Origin: Caryophanales bacterium
Lineage (GTDB): Bacteria > Bacillota > Bacilli > Bacillales > Bacillaceae_J
Direction of reading: 5' to 3'
Assembly (NCBI GenBank): GCA_012840465.1
Contig: DULJ01000040.1
Location: 186,001-250,000, forward strand
DNA: 64,000 nt
Made by a program: the position numbers and the translations under genes. Below, one piece after another: positions 1 through 9,349 of the stretch; positions within the stretch are counted from its first letter, which is position 1; each line of letters opens with the position of its first letter. The notes under the pieces were generated by a model, which had not been told where the DNA came from, did no database searches, and saw only the letters and a list, made by a program, of their open reading frames with translations.

Positions 1-827
1 ATTTCGATCCGGCCGCACGTTGGGCAGGAAATAAGCGTCGCAGCATTGGAAGCCAATCCAAATGTTTTTAGAAGTGCTCTCGCTACTTTTACTTCCTCTA
101 CAGGGTCAGCACTTAAAGAAATTCGAATCGTGTTTCCGATCCCTTTACTTAGAATCGCACCTAAACCAGCTGCACTTTTTACAGTACCAGCAAAAAGTGT
201 TCCTGATTCCGTAATACCTAAATGCAGAGGATAATCAAAAGCTTTTGCTGCTTTTTCATACGCCTCGATGGCAAGATTAACATCAGATGCTTTTAGTGAA
301 ACGATTATGTTGTAAAAATCAAGATCTTCAAGAATTTTGATATGGTGTAGTGCACTTTCAACCATACCATCTGCTGTAGGATAGCCGTATTTATCCAAAA
401 TTCGTTTTTCTAATGAACCGGCATTCACACCGATTCGGATGGGTACCCCTTTTTCCTTAGCAGCTTTAACGACAGCTTCTACCTTTTCACGTTTGCCGAT
501 ATTTCCCGGATTGATTCTTATTTTATCCGCGCCACCTTCGATCGCTTTTAAGGCAAGGCGATAATCAAAGTGGATATCTACGACAAGTGGGATATTAATT
601 CTCTTTTTTATTTCAGCAATTGCGTTTGCTGCTCTTTCGTCTGGGCAGGCAACACGAACAATTTGACAGCCGGCCTCTTCTAATTGATTTATTTGTGCAA
701 CCGTTGCATCAACATCGTGGGTTTTTGTTGTCGTCATACTTTGAATAACAACTTCATTATTTCCGCCAATCGTTAAATTACCAACTTTAATTGGGCGGGT
801 TTTTGTACGATGTGTTATTTCACTCAT
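1..827 (-). CDS. ispG: IspG, 4-hydroxy-3-methylbut-2-en-1-yl diphosphate synthase (3' end cut by window edge)
   Basis: This is the Fe-S enzyme of the MEP isoprenoid pathway that turns ME-cPP into HMBPP. Reading the minus strand from ATG at 825-827 gives 275 codons starting [17 protein letters not shown], with the family core [27 protein letters not shown] and the first cluster-binding pair in SCPTCGR right at the window edge. The third Cys and the C-terminus lie outside the window. A GAAGGAG ribosome binding site precedes the ATG. The next gene, the LysM protein, is its usual neighbour in Bacillus (yqfY-yqfZ). Confidence 0.95.
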   Translation of the reverse strand, partial: MSEITHRTKTRPIKVGNLTIGGNNEVVIQSMTTTKTHDVDATVAQINQLEEAGCQIVRVACPDERAANAIAEIKKRINIPLVVDIHFDYRLALKAIEGGADKIRINPGNIGKREKVEAVVKAAKEKGVPIRIGVNAGSLEKRILDKYGYPTADGMVESALHHIKILEDLDFYNIIVSLKASDVNLAIEAYEKAAKAFDYPLHLGITESGTLFAGTVKSAAGLGAILSKGIGNTIRISLSADPVEEVKVARALLKTFGLASNAATLISCPTCGRIE

Positions 828-918
828 GCGAAAAACGCTCCTTCATAATGGTATACCCATCCATTGTATCAGTGTATCAAAAAAAATGACAACTTTTTTA
901 ATCAAGCTGAAAGGAGCA

Positions 919-1326
919 TTATTGTTTTTCTGTATAAACTGGAAATTTATAAACCTTTCCAATTTGAATCATTTCCGGTTCGATCTTAGGATTTAAAAGT
1001 TGAAAGTCAGTTATTAATTGTGAGATAGAAATAGGTAGAGGACCGCCTTGAATTTGTTCAACGATAGATAGTACAGTTTGCCCAGCGGCTACTTTTACCT
1101 CCTGATAATATAACTGTTTTTCCTTGCCAGTGTTTATGCTTTTTTGTTCTTCTTTTTCAGCCTTTTCTGCTGTTAATTCTTTAGGTGTTGCAGTGTCAAT
1201 TTGTTTACTTTCTTTATTTTGCAGTAAAACGATGGAGGTTGGTTTACTTAAGACACCAGCACTTAAATCATAATAGATTACATAGGTAACAAACAAAGCA
1301 AGCAAAGTAAGAAGTAATTTTCTCAT
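919..1326 (-). CDS. yqfZ: LysM-domain membrane-anchored protein, YqfZ-like
   Basis: Predicted 135-aa protein with an N-terminal hydrophobic anchor (MRKLLLTLLALFVTYVIYY), a charged linker rich in E, K and T, and a C-terminal LysM-like fold (QEVKVAAGQTVLSIVEQIQ ... LLNPKIEPEMIQIGKVYKFP). It probably faces the wall and binds peptidoglycan. A GTG nine bases upstream could also start it, but the ATG at 1326 has the better-placed GGTG ribosome binding site. Same strand as ispG, about 90 bp upstream of it. The exact role of the family is not known to me. Confidence 0.75.
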   Translation of the reverse strand: MRKLLLTLLALFVTYVIYYDLSAGVLSKPTSIVLLQNKESKQIDTATPKELTAEKAEKEEQKSINTGKEKQLYYQEVKVAAGQTVLSIVEQIQGGPLPISISQLITDFQLLNPKIEPEMIQIGKVYKFPVYTEKQ

Positions 1327-1551
1327 AATATTCACCGTCTTAATCGTTTTACTACACTTTATGCTTGGCTTTTAAAAATATGATAGTTTTATACGAAAAT
1401 TTTCGGTGATTCTAGTAATTTTATTGATTCTTTTACCTTTAGATCTTTTCCAGCGATTTGCTTCTCATTTTTCTTTTTGCTATTAATCAATATAGTTGCT
1501 CCTTTTTCGGATAATAGGTTATGTTATATAATTCCCCAAAAAAATAGCTGC

Positions 1552-2358
1552 CTATTCAGGCAGCTGTTCTTCATTACTTGGGGCTTTTGCTTTTGGGATT
1601 TCTTTAGTTATTAAATATAAAACAATAATCGCGGTTGCCCAGTACAATAAAAAGGCAAAGGGGACCGTAATTTTTAACGCATTAGTAATTGCAAAAAAGA
1701 GAGTTGGTATTGTAACTGCATAGGCAGATAGAATCCACAGATTTTGGTAGCGGAGCTTTCTGCTCATTTGTTTTGCAACCATTAATCCTATTAAAGCTAA
1801 AAACGAGATGCCGATAAATTTTAGACTAGATTGGAACAAATAAATGAATAAAAATAGAACTGGAAGAATGACTAAGACAATTGAATCTAACTTATCAGTA
1901 AAACCTACAACATTCTCTTTATTTAATGTTATATCTCCAATTGAAGAATAGGGTAGGCGCTGTGAATCTGTCTCATTTACTAGTACCGCTTCTTTCTTTA
2001 ATAAAGCGACTGCATTGCGATGTTTTAAGACATCGTCTGCGGAGACTTCTCCAGTTGTATCAAATATAAATGTAAAGCCGCTTTCAGTGTCTTCCGTAAT
2101 AATTGGAGAATTAAGTTTAGATGTTAGGACACCATTTTTAAGTTCAAAATTTGGTAGGTCATTTATGATCTTTGTATTTGTGATGGAGGCCCAATTAAGA
2201 ATGTCCATCCCAAGTGAAATACTTGTTATTAAAGTGGAAATGAACATTAACAGAAACACATAGCCAATCGTCTTCCCTATTCCTTGAAAGCGAAAGAGCG
2301 CAACATCTTTTGGAGAATAGATGCTTTTACCAAATTGTTTAAATACATTCATTTTCAT
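1552..2358 (-). CDS. yqgB: DUF1189 integral membrane protein, YqgB-like
   Basis: A 268-aa protein starting MKMNVFKQFGKSIYSPKDVALFRFQGIGKTIGYVF. It has one N-terminal membrane segment, an extracytoplasmic middle domain (about residues 50-150) and a cluster of hydrophobic segments at the C-terminal end, the DUF1189 pattern. The ATG at 2358 is chosen because AAGGGA lies nine bases upstream; the reading frame stays open to an upstream TTG. Its position between ispG/yqfZ and sodA fits yqgB of B. subtilis. Function unknown. Confidence 0.7.
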   Translation of the reverse strand: MKMNVFKQFGKSIYSPKDVALFRFQGIGKTIGYVFLLMFISTLITSISLGMDILNWASITNTKIINDLPNFELKNGVLTSKLNSPIITEDTESGFTFIFDTTGEVSADDVLKHRNAVALLKKEAVLVNETDSQRLPYSSIGDITLNKENVVGFTDKLDSIVLVILPVLFLFIYLFQSSLKFIGISFLALIGLMVAKQMSRKLRYQNLWILSAYAVTIPTLFFAITNALKITVPFAFLLYWATAIIVLYLITKEIPKAKAPSNEEQLPE

Positions 2359-2508
2359 AGGTACACTTCCCTTCAAGGCATATCTTACCTATCTATTTAA
2401 AAAGATACAAGTAAAATTATTATTGAGTTTTAGTCTTTAAAATGTTATATTATTTTGGCAGTCGTTATTCATAGTTTTCATTATTACTATAGTACTTTTT
2501 AAAAAGTA

Positions 2509-2537
2509 TTGACATAATTAAGTTTGTTTGATATATT
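2509..2537 (+). promoter_or_regulatory. Sigma-A promoter of the tRNA cluster
   Basis: TTGACA (2509-2514) and TATATT (2532-2537) are separated by exactly 17 bp, a near-consensus vegetative promoter ending about 20 bp before the first tRNA. It probably drives the whole cluster up to the terminator at 3392. Confidence 0.8.
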
Positions 2538-2558
2538 AAAAAATGTCGCTAATAACAT

Positions 2559-2633
2559 TCCACAGTAGCTCAGTGGTAGAGCTATCGGCTGTTAACCGAT
2601 CGGTCGCAGGTTCGAATCCTGCCTGTGGAGCCA
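2559..2633 (+). tRNA. tRNA-Asn (GTT), CCA encoded
   Basis: 75 nt including CCA. Acceptor TCCACAG/CTGTGGA, anticodon loop CTGTTAA giving GTT, T arm GCAGG-TTCGAAT-CCTGC. First gene of the cluster. Confidence 0.95.
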
Positions 2634-2642
2634 TTTTATTAC

Positions 2643-2716
2643 GGCGGTGTAGCTCAGCTGGCTAGAGCGTACGGTTCATACCCGTAAGGTCGGGGGTTCG
2701 ATCCCCTCCGCCGCTA
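2643..2716 (+). tRNA. tRNA-Met (CAT), elongator
   Basis: 74 nt. Acceptor GGCGGTG/CGCCGCT, anticodon loop TTCATAC, discriminator A; CCA is not encoded. It resembles the Bacillus elongator tRNA-Met and lacks the initiator's GGG/CCC anticodon stem. Confidence 0.9.
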
Positions 2717-2737
2717 TTTTTGAACATCCATAGACAT

Positions 2738-2814
2738 GGCGACTGTGGCGAAGTGGTTAACGCACCGGATTGTGGCTCCGGCACTCGTGGGTTCGATTCC
2801 CATCAGTCGCCCCA
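2738..2814 (+). tRNA. tRNA-His (GTG), CCA encoded
   Basis: Acceptor GCGACTG/CAGTCGC with the extra 5' G (G-1) facing C73 that is typical of tRNA-His; anticodon GTG in loop ATTGTGG; encoded CCA. Confidence 0.93.
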
Positions 2815-2832
2815 TTATACTTTTATTATAAA

Positions 2833-2909
2833 GGACCCTTAGCTCAGCTGGTTAGAGCTATCGGCTCATAACCGATCGGTCGCAGGTTCGAGTCCTGCAG
2901 GGTCCACCA
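2833..2909 (+). tRNA. tRNA with CAT anticodon, probably tRNA-Ile2 (lysidine type), CCA encoded
   Basis: 77 nt. Acceptor GGACCCT/AGGGTCC, anticodon stem ATCGG/CCGAT with loop CTCATAA. The acceptor and the TAGCTCAGCTGGTTAGAGC D arm match the Bacillus CAU tRNA that TilS modifies to read AUA, unlike the elongator (2643) and initiator (3067) tRNAs of this cluster. The Ile2 identity is inferred from memory of that family. Confidence 0.75.
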
Positions 2910-2932
2910 TCATATATGTTATTTTTAAATAC

Positions 2933-3025
2933 GGAGGAATACCCAAGTCTGGCTGAAGGGATCGGTCTTGAAAACCGACAGGCGGGTTAAACCGCGCGGG
3001 GGTTCGAATCCCTCTTCCTCCTCCA
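2933..3025 (+). tRNA. tRNA-Ser (TGA), CCA encoded
   Basis: 93-nt class II tRNA with a long variable arm (CAGGCGGGTTAAACCGCGCG). Anticodon loop CTTGAAA gives TGA; acceptor GGAGGAA/TTCCTCC, then a T at position 73 before CCA. Confidence 0.92.
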
Positions 3026-3066
3026 TAAACTTAAATGGCATTTCCTGATCATTATTTTTTTATCGT

Positions 3067-3143
<77 letters not shown>

Positions 3144-3156
3144 AATACATAACTAT

Positions 3157-3182
3157 GGCTCGATAGCTCAGTCGGTAGAGCA
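3157..3182 (+). pseudogene. 5'-half duplicate of tRNA-Phe (broken tRNA)
   Basis: These 26 bases are identical to the acceptor 5' strand and whole D arm of the intact tRNA-Phe at 3311 (GGCTCGATAG ... GTAGAGCA), and the CTAT just before is shared too. The anticodon arm is replaced by unrelated sequence; about 85 nt later GAGGACT, the start of the Phe anticodon stem, appears once (near 3260) and then diverges. No T arm or acceptor 3' strand follows. It reads as a partial duplication or a tRNA-Phe broken by an insertion. Confidence 0.75.
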
Positions 3183-3310
3183 CGATCGAATAAGCTTCCT
3201 TGAAATAACATCAGCGTACCGGCCGAACCGCTTCATGAATAATCTTTCTGAGGTCGGGACGGAGGACTATCATCTTATATTTGCAAATTTTAAATATTAA
3301 TACTATCTAT

Positions 3311-3383
<73 letters not shown>

Positions 3384-3391
3384 CTCCAAAA

Positions 3392-3420
3392 GCATCCTTT
3401 ATTAGGATGTTTTTTTTTAT
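3392..3420 (+). terminator. Terminator of the tRNA cluster
   Basis: CATCCT-ttatt-AGGATG hairpin followed by nine T. Confidence 0.85.
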
Positions 3421-3488
3421 ATTTGAATAAAAAATGGGATGTTAGGAAAAAATTATTTTGCTGTGTTTGTGTTTTTGAGGTTTCAAAT

Positions 3489-3517
3489 TTGAAAAAGTGT
3501 GGAATAAGTGATAATGT
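3489..3517 (+). promoter_or_regulatory. Probable sodA promoter
   Basis: TTGAAA (3489-3494), 17-bp spacer, TAATGT (3512-3517), about 80 bp upstream of the sodA start codon. Confidence 0.6.
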
Positions 3518-3599
3518 ATGAGCGAGAGATACTTTTAAAACAAAAAAGTATGTAAAATTTAAAAATGAACCTACATATTAATTAGGAGGAGATTTTATT

Positions 3600-4211
3600 A
3601 TGGCTAAATTTGAATTACCACAATTACCTTATGCATACGATGCATTAGAACCACACATTGATGCTAGGACAATGGAAATCCACCATACGAAACATCATAA
3701 CACTTATGTAACAAACTTAAATAATGCTCTTGAAGGAAATGAAGAGTTGTTAAGCAAGTCAGTTGAAGAAGTGGTTGCCAACCTTGATGCAGTTCCTGAA
3801 GCAGTACGTACAGCTGTACGCAACAACGGTGGTGGTCATGCAAACCATACATTATTCTGGACTGTAATGAGCCCAAATGGCGGTGGCGCACCAACTGGTG
3901 AGCTTGCTGATGCGATTACGCAAAAATTTGGCAGCTTTGATGCATTCAAAGAAGAGTTCAATAAAGCAGCTGCAACTCGTTTTGGTTCTGGTTGGGCTTG
4001 GTTAGCAGTTAATAATGGCCAGCTTGAAGTTACAAGTACACCAAACCAAGACACTCCATTAATGGAAGGAAAAACACCAATCCTTGGTTTAGACGTTTGG
4101 GAGCATGCTTATTACTTAAACTATCAAAACCGTCGTCCTGACTACATTGGTGCGTTCTGGAAGGTAATTAACTGGGAAGAAGTTGCAAAACGTTATAACG
4201 CAGCAAAATAA
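3600..4211 (+). CDS. sodA: SodA, manganese superoxide dismutase
   Basis: Cytosolic enzyme that dismutates superoxide to oxygen and hydrogen peroxide. The 203 residues are the normal length. Metal ligands are visible: His28 in [10 protein letters not shown], His in [10 protein letters not shown], and Asp/His in [17 protein letters not shown] is the typical Mn/Fe-SOD core. The ATG has a strong AGGAGG site (ATTAGGAGGAGATTTTATT). Single-gene unit with its own promoter and a strong terminator. Confidence 0.98.
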   Translation: MAKFELPQLPYAYDALEPHIDARTMEIHHTKHHNTYVTNLNNALEGNEELLSKSVEEVVANLDAVPEAVRTAVRNNGGGHANHTLFWTVMSPNGGGAPTGELADAITQKFGSFDAFKEEFNKAAATRFGSGWAWLAVNNGQLEVTSTPNQDTPLMEGKTPILGLDVWEHAYYLNYQNRRPDYIGAFWKVINWEEVAKRYNAAK

Positions 4212-4226
4212 TAATGAAATAATAAA

Positions 4227-4256
4227 GAAGCCAGCAGAATCTGCTGGCTTCTTTAT
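4227..4256 (+). terminator. sodA terminator
   Basis: GAAGCCAGCAG / CTGCTGGCTTC hairpin with a 3-nt loop followed by TTTATTAT. Confidence 0.9.
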
Positions 4257-4266
4257 TATGCGTTTT

Positions 4267-4346
4267 AGAGAGTAGGTGCCAATTTTTCATTTTGGATATT
4301 GTGATAATCATCTGATGTCGAACTGCCTGGCACCTGTCAACTCTCT
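4267..4346 (+). other. 80-nt stem-loop of unknown role between sodA and the MFS gene
   Basis: AGAGAGT-AGGTGCCA (4267-4281) pairs with TGGCACCT-gtca-ACTCTCT (4328-4346), 15 pairs with a 4-nt bulge closing a loop of about 46 nt. There is no T run after it, so it is not a standard terminator. It could be a small RNA, a processing site or part of a dispersed repeat. Confidence 0.5.
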
Positions 4347-4442
4347 TTCGCTACAAATAACTTGTCTGTTTTCCATTAAAAACTGCATATCCTCATCCTA
4401 ACTTAGGAACAATAATTGCTAGTACGTAAAGGGGAGTCAGGA

Positions 4443-5744
4443 ATGAATCGATTTTTACAAAAGATGACAGGACACGAGGAAGTAAATAAGGAAATCGTTT
4501 TTTTGTTATTGATTGGTGGGCTGTATTCATTAAGTATTGCTCTATCCAATACGTTTGTGAATATTTATATATGGAAGCAATCGGGTGAATTTATCGATAT
4601 TGCATTATATAATTTGGCTGTGGTAGTGATGCAGCCACTCACATTTATTCTCGCTGGAAAATGGGCAAAAAAAATGGACCGAATTATCGTATTAAGATTA
4701 GGCGTGATATTTTTGTCAATTTTTTATTTAACTGTCCTTGTAAGTAGAGATAATGCAGCCAACTTTTTGCTTTTACTGGGTGGTCTCTTAGGAATTGGGT
4801 ATGGCTTTTATTGGCTGGCATTTAATGTTCTAACCTTCGAGATTACGGAACCAGAGACGCGGGACTTTTTTAACGGTTTTTTCGGAGTGTTAACATCCTT
4901 AACCGGTATGATTGGACCGATCTTAGCAGGTTGGATTATCTCTAGCTTACAAGCATTCACAGGTTACACGACTATTTTTAGTATTTCATTGGGTTTATTT
5001 GTTGGTGCAGTACTGTTAAGCATGCTTATTAAAAGGCGGCCTGCACATGGTACCTATTCCTTTAAGCGTATATTACAAGAACGAAAAAATAATCATAACT
5101 GGCAACGAATTTTACATGCAAGTTTTTTTCAAGGTTTGCGTGAAGGTTCCTTTTTGTTTGTCATCTCTCTATGGGTCTATATTACGACTAACAGTGAGCT
5201 TGCCCTGGGAACATTTGGACTTGTGAACTCCGGAGTTGCATTTGTTTTTTATTTTCTTGCTACTAAATTTATCAAACCTGCTCATCGATTAAAAACAATT
5301 CTTATGGGAGGTTTGATGTTATATGGTAGTGTATTTCTAATTATTTTTGATCTTTCCTTTCAGCGCTTGATTATATACGCTGTCGTAATTGCTATAGCTT
5401 ATCCGATCTTGTTAGTGCCCTATATGTCCATTACATATGATGTTATTGGTAAGGCATGGGAAGCGGCTGATCGGAGAGTTGAGTATATCGTTGTCCGTGA
5501 ATTATATTTGAATAGTGGAAGAATAGTTTCAATATTACTATTTTTAGCCTTTGTTACATTTATAAATGAGGAAAGTGGAATTCCATTATTGCTCGCAATT
5601 ACAGGGGTAGGACATTTAATCATCTACTTCTTTGTAAAAGGTATAGATGTAAACAATGAAAACCCTAAAGGAATAAAAGAAAAGGCCTACCGGCGAGTAC
5701 CACGAAGAAGATTGGTGGACGGGGAAGAAGGCTCTACCGTTTAA
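4443..5744 (+). CDS. yqgE: Major facilitator superfamily transporter, YqgE-like
   Basis: A 433-aa polytopic membrane protein with about 12 hydrophobic segments in two halves separated by a basic loop near residue 200 (LIKRRPAHGTYSFKRILQERKNN), as in MFS carriers. It ends in a basic cytoplasmic tail (RRVPRRRLV). The ATG at 4443 is preceded by AAAGGGGAG; a TTG at 4416 is in frame but lacks a site. Position after sodA matches yqgE. In B. subtilis pbpA and pstS follow; both are absent here. Substrate unknown. Confidence 0.8.
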   Translation: MNRFLQKMTGHEEVNKEIVFLLLIGGLYSLSIALSNTFVNIYIWKQSGEFIDIALYNLAVVVMQPLTFILAGKWAKKMDRIIVLRLGVIFLSIFYLTVLVSRDNAANFLLLLGGLLGIGYGFYWLAFNVLTFEITEPETRDFFNGFFGVLTSLTGMIGPILAGWIISSLQAFTGYTTIFSISLGLFVGAVLLSMLIKRRPAHGTYSFKRILQERKNNHNWQRILHASFFQGLREGSFLFVISLWVYITTNSELALGTFGLVNSGVAFVFYFLATKFIKPAHRLKTILMGGLMLYGSVFLIIFDLSFQRLIIYAVVIAIAYPILLVPYMSITYDVIGKAWEAADRRVEYIVVRELYLNSGRIVSILLFLAFVTFINEESGIPLLLAITGVGHLIIYFFVKGIDVNNENPKGIKEKAYRRVPRRRLVDGEEGSTV

Positions 5745-5771
5745 GAACACATCTATTTGTGTTCTATTTTT

Positions 5772-5815
5772 GTGCTCCAGTTTATCCGTCGCTGAACGGC
5801 GCTTTCGCTTTTCTA
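5772..5815. repeat. Short copy of a GTGCTCCAG...CGCTTTTC dispersed repeat
   Basis: GTGCTCCAGTTTATCCGTCGCTGAACGG... closely matches the right half of the longer repeat at 63621-63806 (GTGCTCCAGTCCGTACGTCGCTAAACGG...) and resembles the one at 41658. It lies just upstream of the Pho boxes. Confidence 0.55.
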
Positions 5816-5818
5816 GCC

Positions 5819-5877
5819 TTTACATTCTTTAACATTGATTTACAATACCTTAACATTCAGTTTAAACAAGGTTAACA
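5819..5877 (+). promoter_or_regulatory. Pho box: array of PhoP-binding repeats upstream of pstC
   Basis: TTTACA (5819), TTAACA (5829), TTTACA (5839), TTAACA (5850), a degenerate TTTAAA (5861) and TTAACA (5872) form a direct-repeat array with 10-11-bp period, matching the TT(A/T)ACA consensus of the Bacillus phosphate-starvation regulator PhoP. A TATAAA (5885-5890) 8 bp downstream can serve as -10. The pst operon should therefore be induced by phosphate starvation. Confidence 0.8.
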
Positions 5878-5943
5878 CAAAAACTATAAAGTAATTATTG
5901 TATGAGAGATTCACAGGTATTATGTAAGAGAGGAGCAGTTTTC

Positions 5944-6873
5944 ATGCAAAAAACTGTTAATGTTAAAGAATTAATAGAAAACAGCAAAAGTAGGGGGAAA
6001 AATAGGCTGATTGAAAAGTCCGTACCTATTATTTTGTTTTTAATTGCTTCTATTTCCATACTAACGACAATTGGGATTGTGTTTACATTAATTGTCGAAG
6101 CAGTTCTTTTCTTTAAAGAAGTATCTTTAATCGAGTTTTTTACAAGTACAAAATTAGCACCATTGGCTAAAGATCCTTCGTTTGGTATCCTTCCATTAAT
6201 TAATGGAACGCTTATCACAACCGTTATTGCTATGTTAGTTGCTATCCCAATCGGATTAACAGCTGCTATTTATTTAAGTGAGTATGCTTCCGAAAAGGTG
6301 AGAAAGCAGCTTAAACCGTTAATCGAAATATTGGCAGGTATCCCAACTATTGTGTATGGTTTTTTTGCCTTTACATTCGTTACTCCCCTTTTAAGACAAG
6401 TAATTCCCACGTTAGAGCCTGTTAACGCCTTGAGTCCAGGCATTGTCATGGGAATCATGATTATACCGTTAGTTGCTTCTCTTTCCGAAGATGCTATGAG
6501 TGCCGTTCCGAATTCAATGAGAGAAGGGGCACTTGCCTTAGGTGCTACTAAATTTGAGGTAACGATGAAAGTTGTTATTCCGGCGGCTATTTCTGGAATC
6601 ATTGCCTCATTTGTTTTAGGAATTTCACGAGCAATTGGCGAAACAATGATTGTAGCAATTGCAAGTGGATCAAATAAAGTTTTCACATTTGATATTACAC
6701 AACCGATGCAAACAATGACTGCTTATATTGTAGAATTTACAAGCGGTGATGCGGGTAGTGGAACGGTTGGTTATCACAGCTTATATGCTGTCGGAATAAC
6801 TTTGTTTGCCTTTACGTTGGTAATGAATTTATTAGCGCAATTTATTTCCCGTAAGTTTAGGGAGGAATATTAA
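5944..6873 (+). CDS. pstC: PstC, phosphate ABC transporter permease
   Basis: 309-aa membrane permease subunit of the high-affinity phosphate importer, partnering with PstA and PstB. Six hydrophobic segments; the ABC-importer EAA loop reads ALALGATKFEVTMKVVIPAAISGI followed by GISRAIGETM. The start ATG at 5944 has GAGAGGAG upstream; an ATG at 5902 is in frame but has no ribosome site. First gene of the operon, directly behind the Pho boxes. The binding-protein gene pstS, usually first in this operon, is missing. Confidence 0.95.
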   Translation: MQKTVNVKELIENSKSRGKNRLIEKSVPIILFLIASISILTTIGIVFTLIVEAVLFFKEVSLIEFFTSTKLAPLAKDPSFGILPLINGTLITTVIAMLVAIPIGLTAAIYLSEYASEKVRKQLKPLIEILAGIPTIVYGFFAFTFVTPLLRQVIPTLEPVNALSPGIVMGIMIIPLVASLSEDAMSAVPNSMREGALALGATKFEVTMKVVIPAAISGIIASFVLGISRAIGETMIVAIASGSNKVFTFDITQPMQTMTAYIVEFTSGDAGSGTVGYHSLYAVGITLFAFTLVMNLLAQFISRKFREEY

Positions 6874-6874
6874 G

Positions 6875-7759
6875 ATGAAATATATGGATCATGAAGTAGT
6901 TCACAAAAGAATCGAAAATCGAATTTTAAAAAATAAATTGATTAAAAATATCTTTTTACTTTCCACCTTATTTTCTCTACTTGTTCTAGGAATATTAATT
7001 TACCGGGTTGTGGTGGATAGTATTGGCTGGTTGGACTGGCAGTTTCTTACGAGTAAACTATCAATGTCCGCGGAAAAAGCGGGGATTAAAGGGGTTATTG
7101 CAGGGACTTTGTGGTTAATGGCGGTCGTTGCGCCAATCACGATGTTATTAGGAATTGGTACGGCAATCTATCTAGAGGAGTATGCAAAGCGAGGTAAACT
7201 CCAAGCTTTTATTCAAATGAATATTTCTAACTTAGCTGGTGTTCCTTCCGTTATATTCGGTCTTTTAGGTTTAACGGTATTTGGCAGAATGTTTAATTTA
7301 GGGTCAAGCATTTTAGCCGGCGGACTCACCATGTCCCTTTTAGTGCTTCCGATTGTTGTTGTGGCTAGCCAGGAATCCATCCGTGCCGTTCCCGGGTTTT
7401 TACGGGAAGCATCTTACGGGATGGGGGCGACAAAATGGCAAACAACGAAAAATATTGTTTTGCCTGCAGCAATTCCTGGGATATTAACAGGAGTTATCCT
7501 TGCACTTTCACGGGCGATTGGAGAAACAGCTCCATTAGTAGTTTTAGGGATTCCGGCTTTAATTATGCCTGTGCCGAGTAGTATTATGGACGACTTTACA
7601 GCACTTCCAATGCAAATCTATTATTGGACAGTTGATTCAGTGTTAACGGCTGAATATGCGAATCTTGCTGCAGCAACTATCGTTGTTCTTTTACTTATAC
7701 TGTTTGTAATGAATTCAATTGCGATTATAATCCGAAATAAATTTCAAAAAAGATATTAG
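6875..7759 (+). CDS. pstA: PstA, phosphate ABC transporter permease
   Basis: 294-aa second permease of the phosphate importer. EAA loop region [33 protein letters not shown] and [13 protein letters not shown] are typical of PstA. It starts one base after the pstC stop codon, with GGAGG inside the end of pstC, so translation is probably coupled. An ATG three codons on (MDHEV) is an alternative start. Confidence 0.95.
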   Translation: MKYMDHEVVHKRIENRILKNKLIKNIFLLSTLFSLLVLGILIYRVVVDSIGWLDWQFLTSKLSMSAEKAGIKGVIAGTLWLMAVVAPITMLLGIGTAIYLEEYAKRGKLQAFIQMNISNLAGVPSVIFGLLGLTVFGRMFNLGSSILAGGLTMSLLVLPIVVVASQESIRAVPGFLREASYGMGATKWQTTKNIVLPAAIPGILTGVILALSRAIGETAPLVVLGIPALIMPVPSSIMDDFTALPMQIYYWTVDSVLTAEYANLAAATIVVLLLILFVMNSIAIIIRNKFQKRY

Positions 7760-7770
7760 GAGGAGCATCA

Positions 7771-8538
7771 ATGAGTTCTGTAAAAAATCTTGTTTTTGAA
7801 ACAAAGAACTTAAATCTCTGGTATGGTGATGACCATGCTTTAAAAGAAATAAATCTGCCGATCTATGAAAATGAAGTAACTGCGATTATCGGCCCATCAG
7901 GGTGTGGTAAATCAACTTATATAAAAACCTTAAACCGAATGGTCGAAATGATTCCTATTGTGAAAATCTCCGGAGAGATTTTATATCGAGGTAAAAATAT
8001 TTTCGATAAATCCTATGAAGTGGAAGAGCTGCGTACTAGGGTTGGAATGGTGTTCCAAAAGCCAAACCCATTTCCAAAATCGATTTATGACAATATTGCA
8101 TACGGTCCAAGAATCCACGGAATTCGTGATCGCCGAATAATCGATGAAATTGTTGAAAAAAGCTTACGTGGTGCAGCAATATGGGATGAAGTAAAGGATA
8201 GGCTCCATGAAAATGCTTATGGTCTATCGGGCGGACAGCAGCAGCGGATTTGTATTGCGAGATGCTTGGCAATTGAACCAGATGTTATTTTAATGGATGA
8301 ACCAACATCAGCTTTGGACCCGATTTCGACTTTAAAAGTAGAAGAGTTATGTCAGGAATTAAAACAAAATTATAGCATTGTTATTGTTACTCATAATATG
8401 CAACAGGCTGCCCGTATTTCCGATCGGACTGCATTTTTCCTTAGCGGGGAAGTCATTGAATATGAACCAACAGATCAGATTTTCTCCAAACCAAAGGATA
8501 AAAGGACAGAGGATTACATTACGGGTCGTTTTGGCTAA
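7771..8538 (+). CDS. pstB: PstB, phosphate ABC transporter ATPase
   Basis: 255-aa ATPase powering phosphate uptake. Walker [10 protein letters not shown], signature LSGGQQQR, Walker [13 protein letters not shown] and switch His in IVTHNMQQA are all intact. The [26 protein letters not shown] stretch is characteristic of PstB. Only one pstB is present, where B. subtilis has two. AGGAGG site; 11 bp after pstA. Confidence 0.97.
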   Translation: MSSVKNLVFETKNLNLWYGDDHALKEINLPIYENEVTAIIGPSGCGKSTYIKTLNRMVEMIPIVKISGEILYRGKNIFDKSYEVEELRTRVGMVFQKPNPFPKSIYDNIAYGPRIHGIRDRRIIDEIVEKSLRGAAIWDEVKDRLHENAYGLSGGQQQRICIARCLAIEPDVILMDEPTSALDPISTLKVEELCQELKQNYSIVIVTHNMQQAARISDRTAFFLSGEVIEYEPTDQIFSKPKDKRTEDYITGRFG

Positions 8539-8570
8539 GGCAAAAAGTAAAACAGAAGAGAGGGAAATCT

Positions 8571-9230
8571 ATGTCATTAAGAGAAAATTTCGATTTGAAA
8601 TTAAAGCAACTAAATGAAAAAGTGCTTGAGCTTGGTGGGCTTGCTGAAAATGCATTTGTAAAGTCAATAACTGCTATGGAAAATAAGGATATAGAAAGTG
8701 CCATTGGAGTTATTGATGAAGATTCTTACATTGATCATATTGAAGAGGAAATTAATGACTTAGCTATTTTATTAATTGCGAGGGAAGCACCGGTTGCTGT
8801 TGATTTACGAAGAATTATCGTTGCGATTAAGATTGCCTCAGATTTAGAAAGGGTCGCAGATTATGCCGTAAACATTGCCAAATCAGTCATTAGAATCGGT
8901 GCGACGGAGCATAAAGTACCCGTTGACTCATTGCAAAAAATGGCCAGAATAGCAAAAGAAATGCTGTCTCTGTCATTTAAAGCATTCATCGAAGAGGATG
9001 TTGTACTCGCCAAAAAGATTGCTGATATGGATGACGAAATCGATAAATTATACGGTGAAACAATCAAAACGTTCTTACAATTATCAGACGAAACAAAACA
9101 GGACTTTATGCAAATTACCCAATTATCATTCATCGCTAGATATATCGAGCGCATTGGCGACTATGCAACCAATATATCTGAAGGTGTGTTTTATATCGTA
9201 AAAGGGATTAGATATGAATTGAATAACTAA
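8571..9230 (+). CDS. phoU: PhoU, phosphate signalling protein
   Basis: 219-aa all-helical PhoU. Two three-helix repeats with the metal-binding E/DxxxD motifs are visible (DLERVADYAVNIA near residue 85 and YIERIGDYATNI near residue 190). It links Pst transporter activity to the PhoR/PhoP two-component system and damps phosphate uptake. Last gene of the pst operon, 32 bp after pstB and followed by a terminator. B. subtilis 168 lacks phoU at this place, so this is a variant operon. Confidence 0.95.
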   Translation: MSLRENFDLKLKQLNEKVLELGGLAENAFVKSITAMENKDIESAIGVIDEDSYIDHIEEEINDLAILLIAREAPVAVDLRRIIVAIKIASDLERVADYAVNIAKSVIRIGATEHKVPVDSLQKMARIAKEMLSLSFKAFIEEDVVLAKKIADMDDEIDKLYGETIKTFLQLSDETKQDFMQITQLSFIARYIERIGDYATNISEGVFYIVKGIRYELNN

Positions 9231-9249
9231 AAATTCAATGGTATCGTTA

Positions 9250-9286
9250 AAAGTAGCCAAACGATAAATGGATGGTTACTTTTTAT
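9250..9286 (+). terminator. Terminator after phoU
   Basis: AAAGTAGCC ... GGTTACTTT hairpin with T-rich tail. Confidence 0.75.
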
Positions 9287-9293
9287 TTATCGC

Positions 9294-9323
9294 TTTACAT
9301 ACCAATCGGGGGTATGGTAATAT
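9294..9323 (+). promoter_or_regulatory. csoR promoter with CsoR operator
   Basis: TTTACA (9294-9299), 18-bp spacer and TAATAT (9318-9323) form a promoter. Between them CATACC (9298-9303) and GGTATG (9311-9316) form an inverted repeat around AATCGGG, like the GC-rich centre of CsoR-family operators. Binding here would block polymerase until Cu(I) releases the repressor. Confidence 0.7.
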
Positions 9324-9349
9324 AAAACTAAGTTAGGAGGTTTGAGCTT

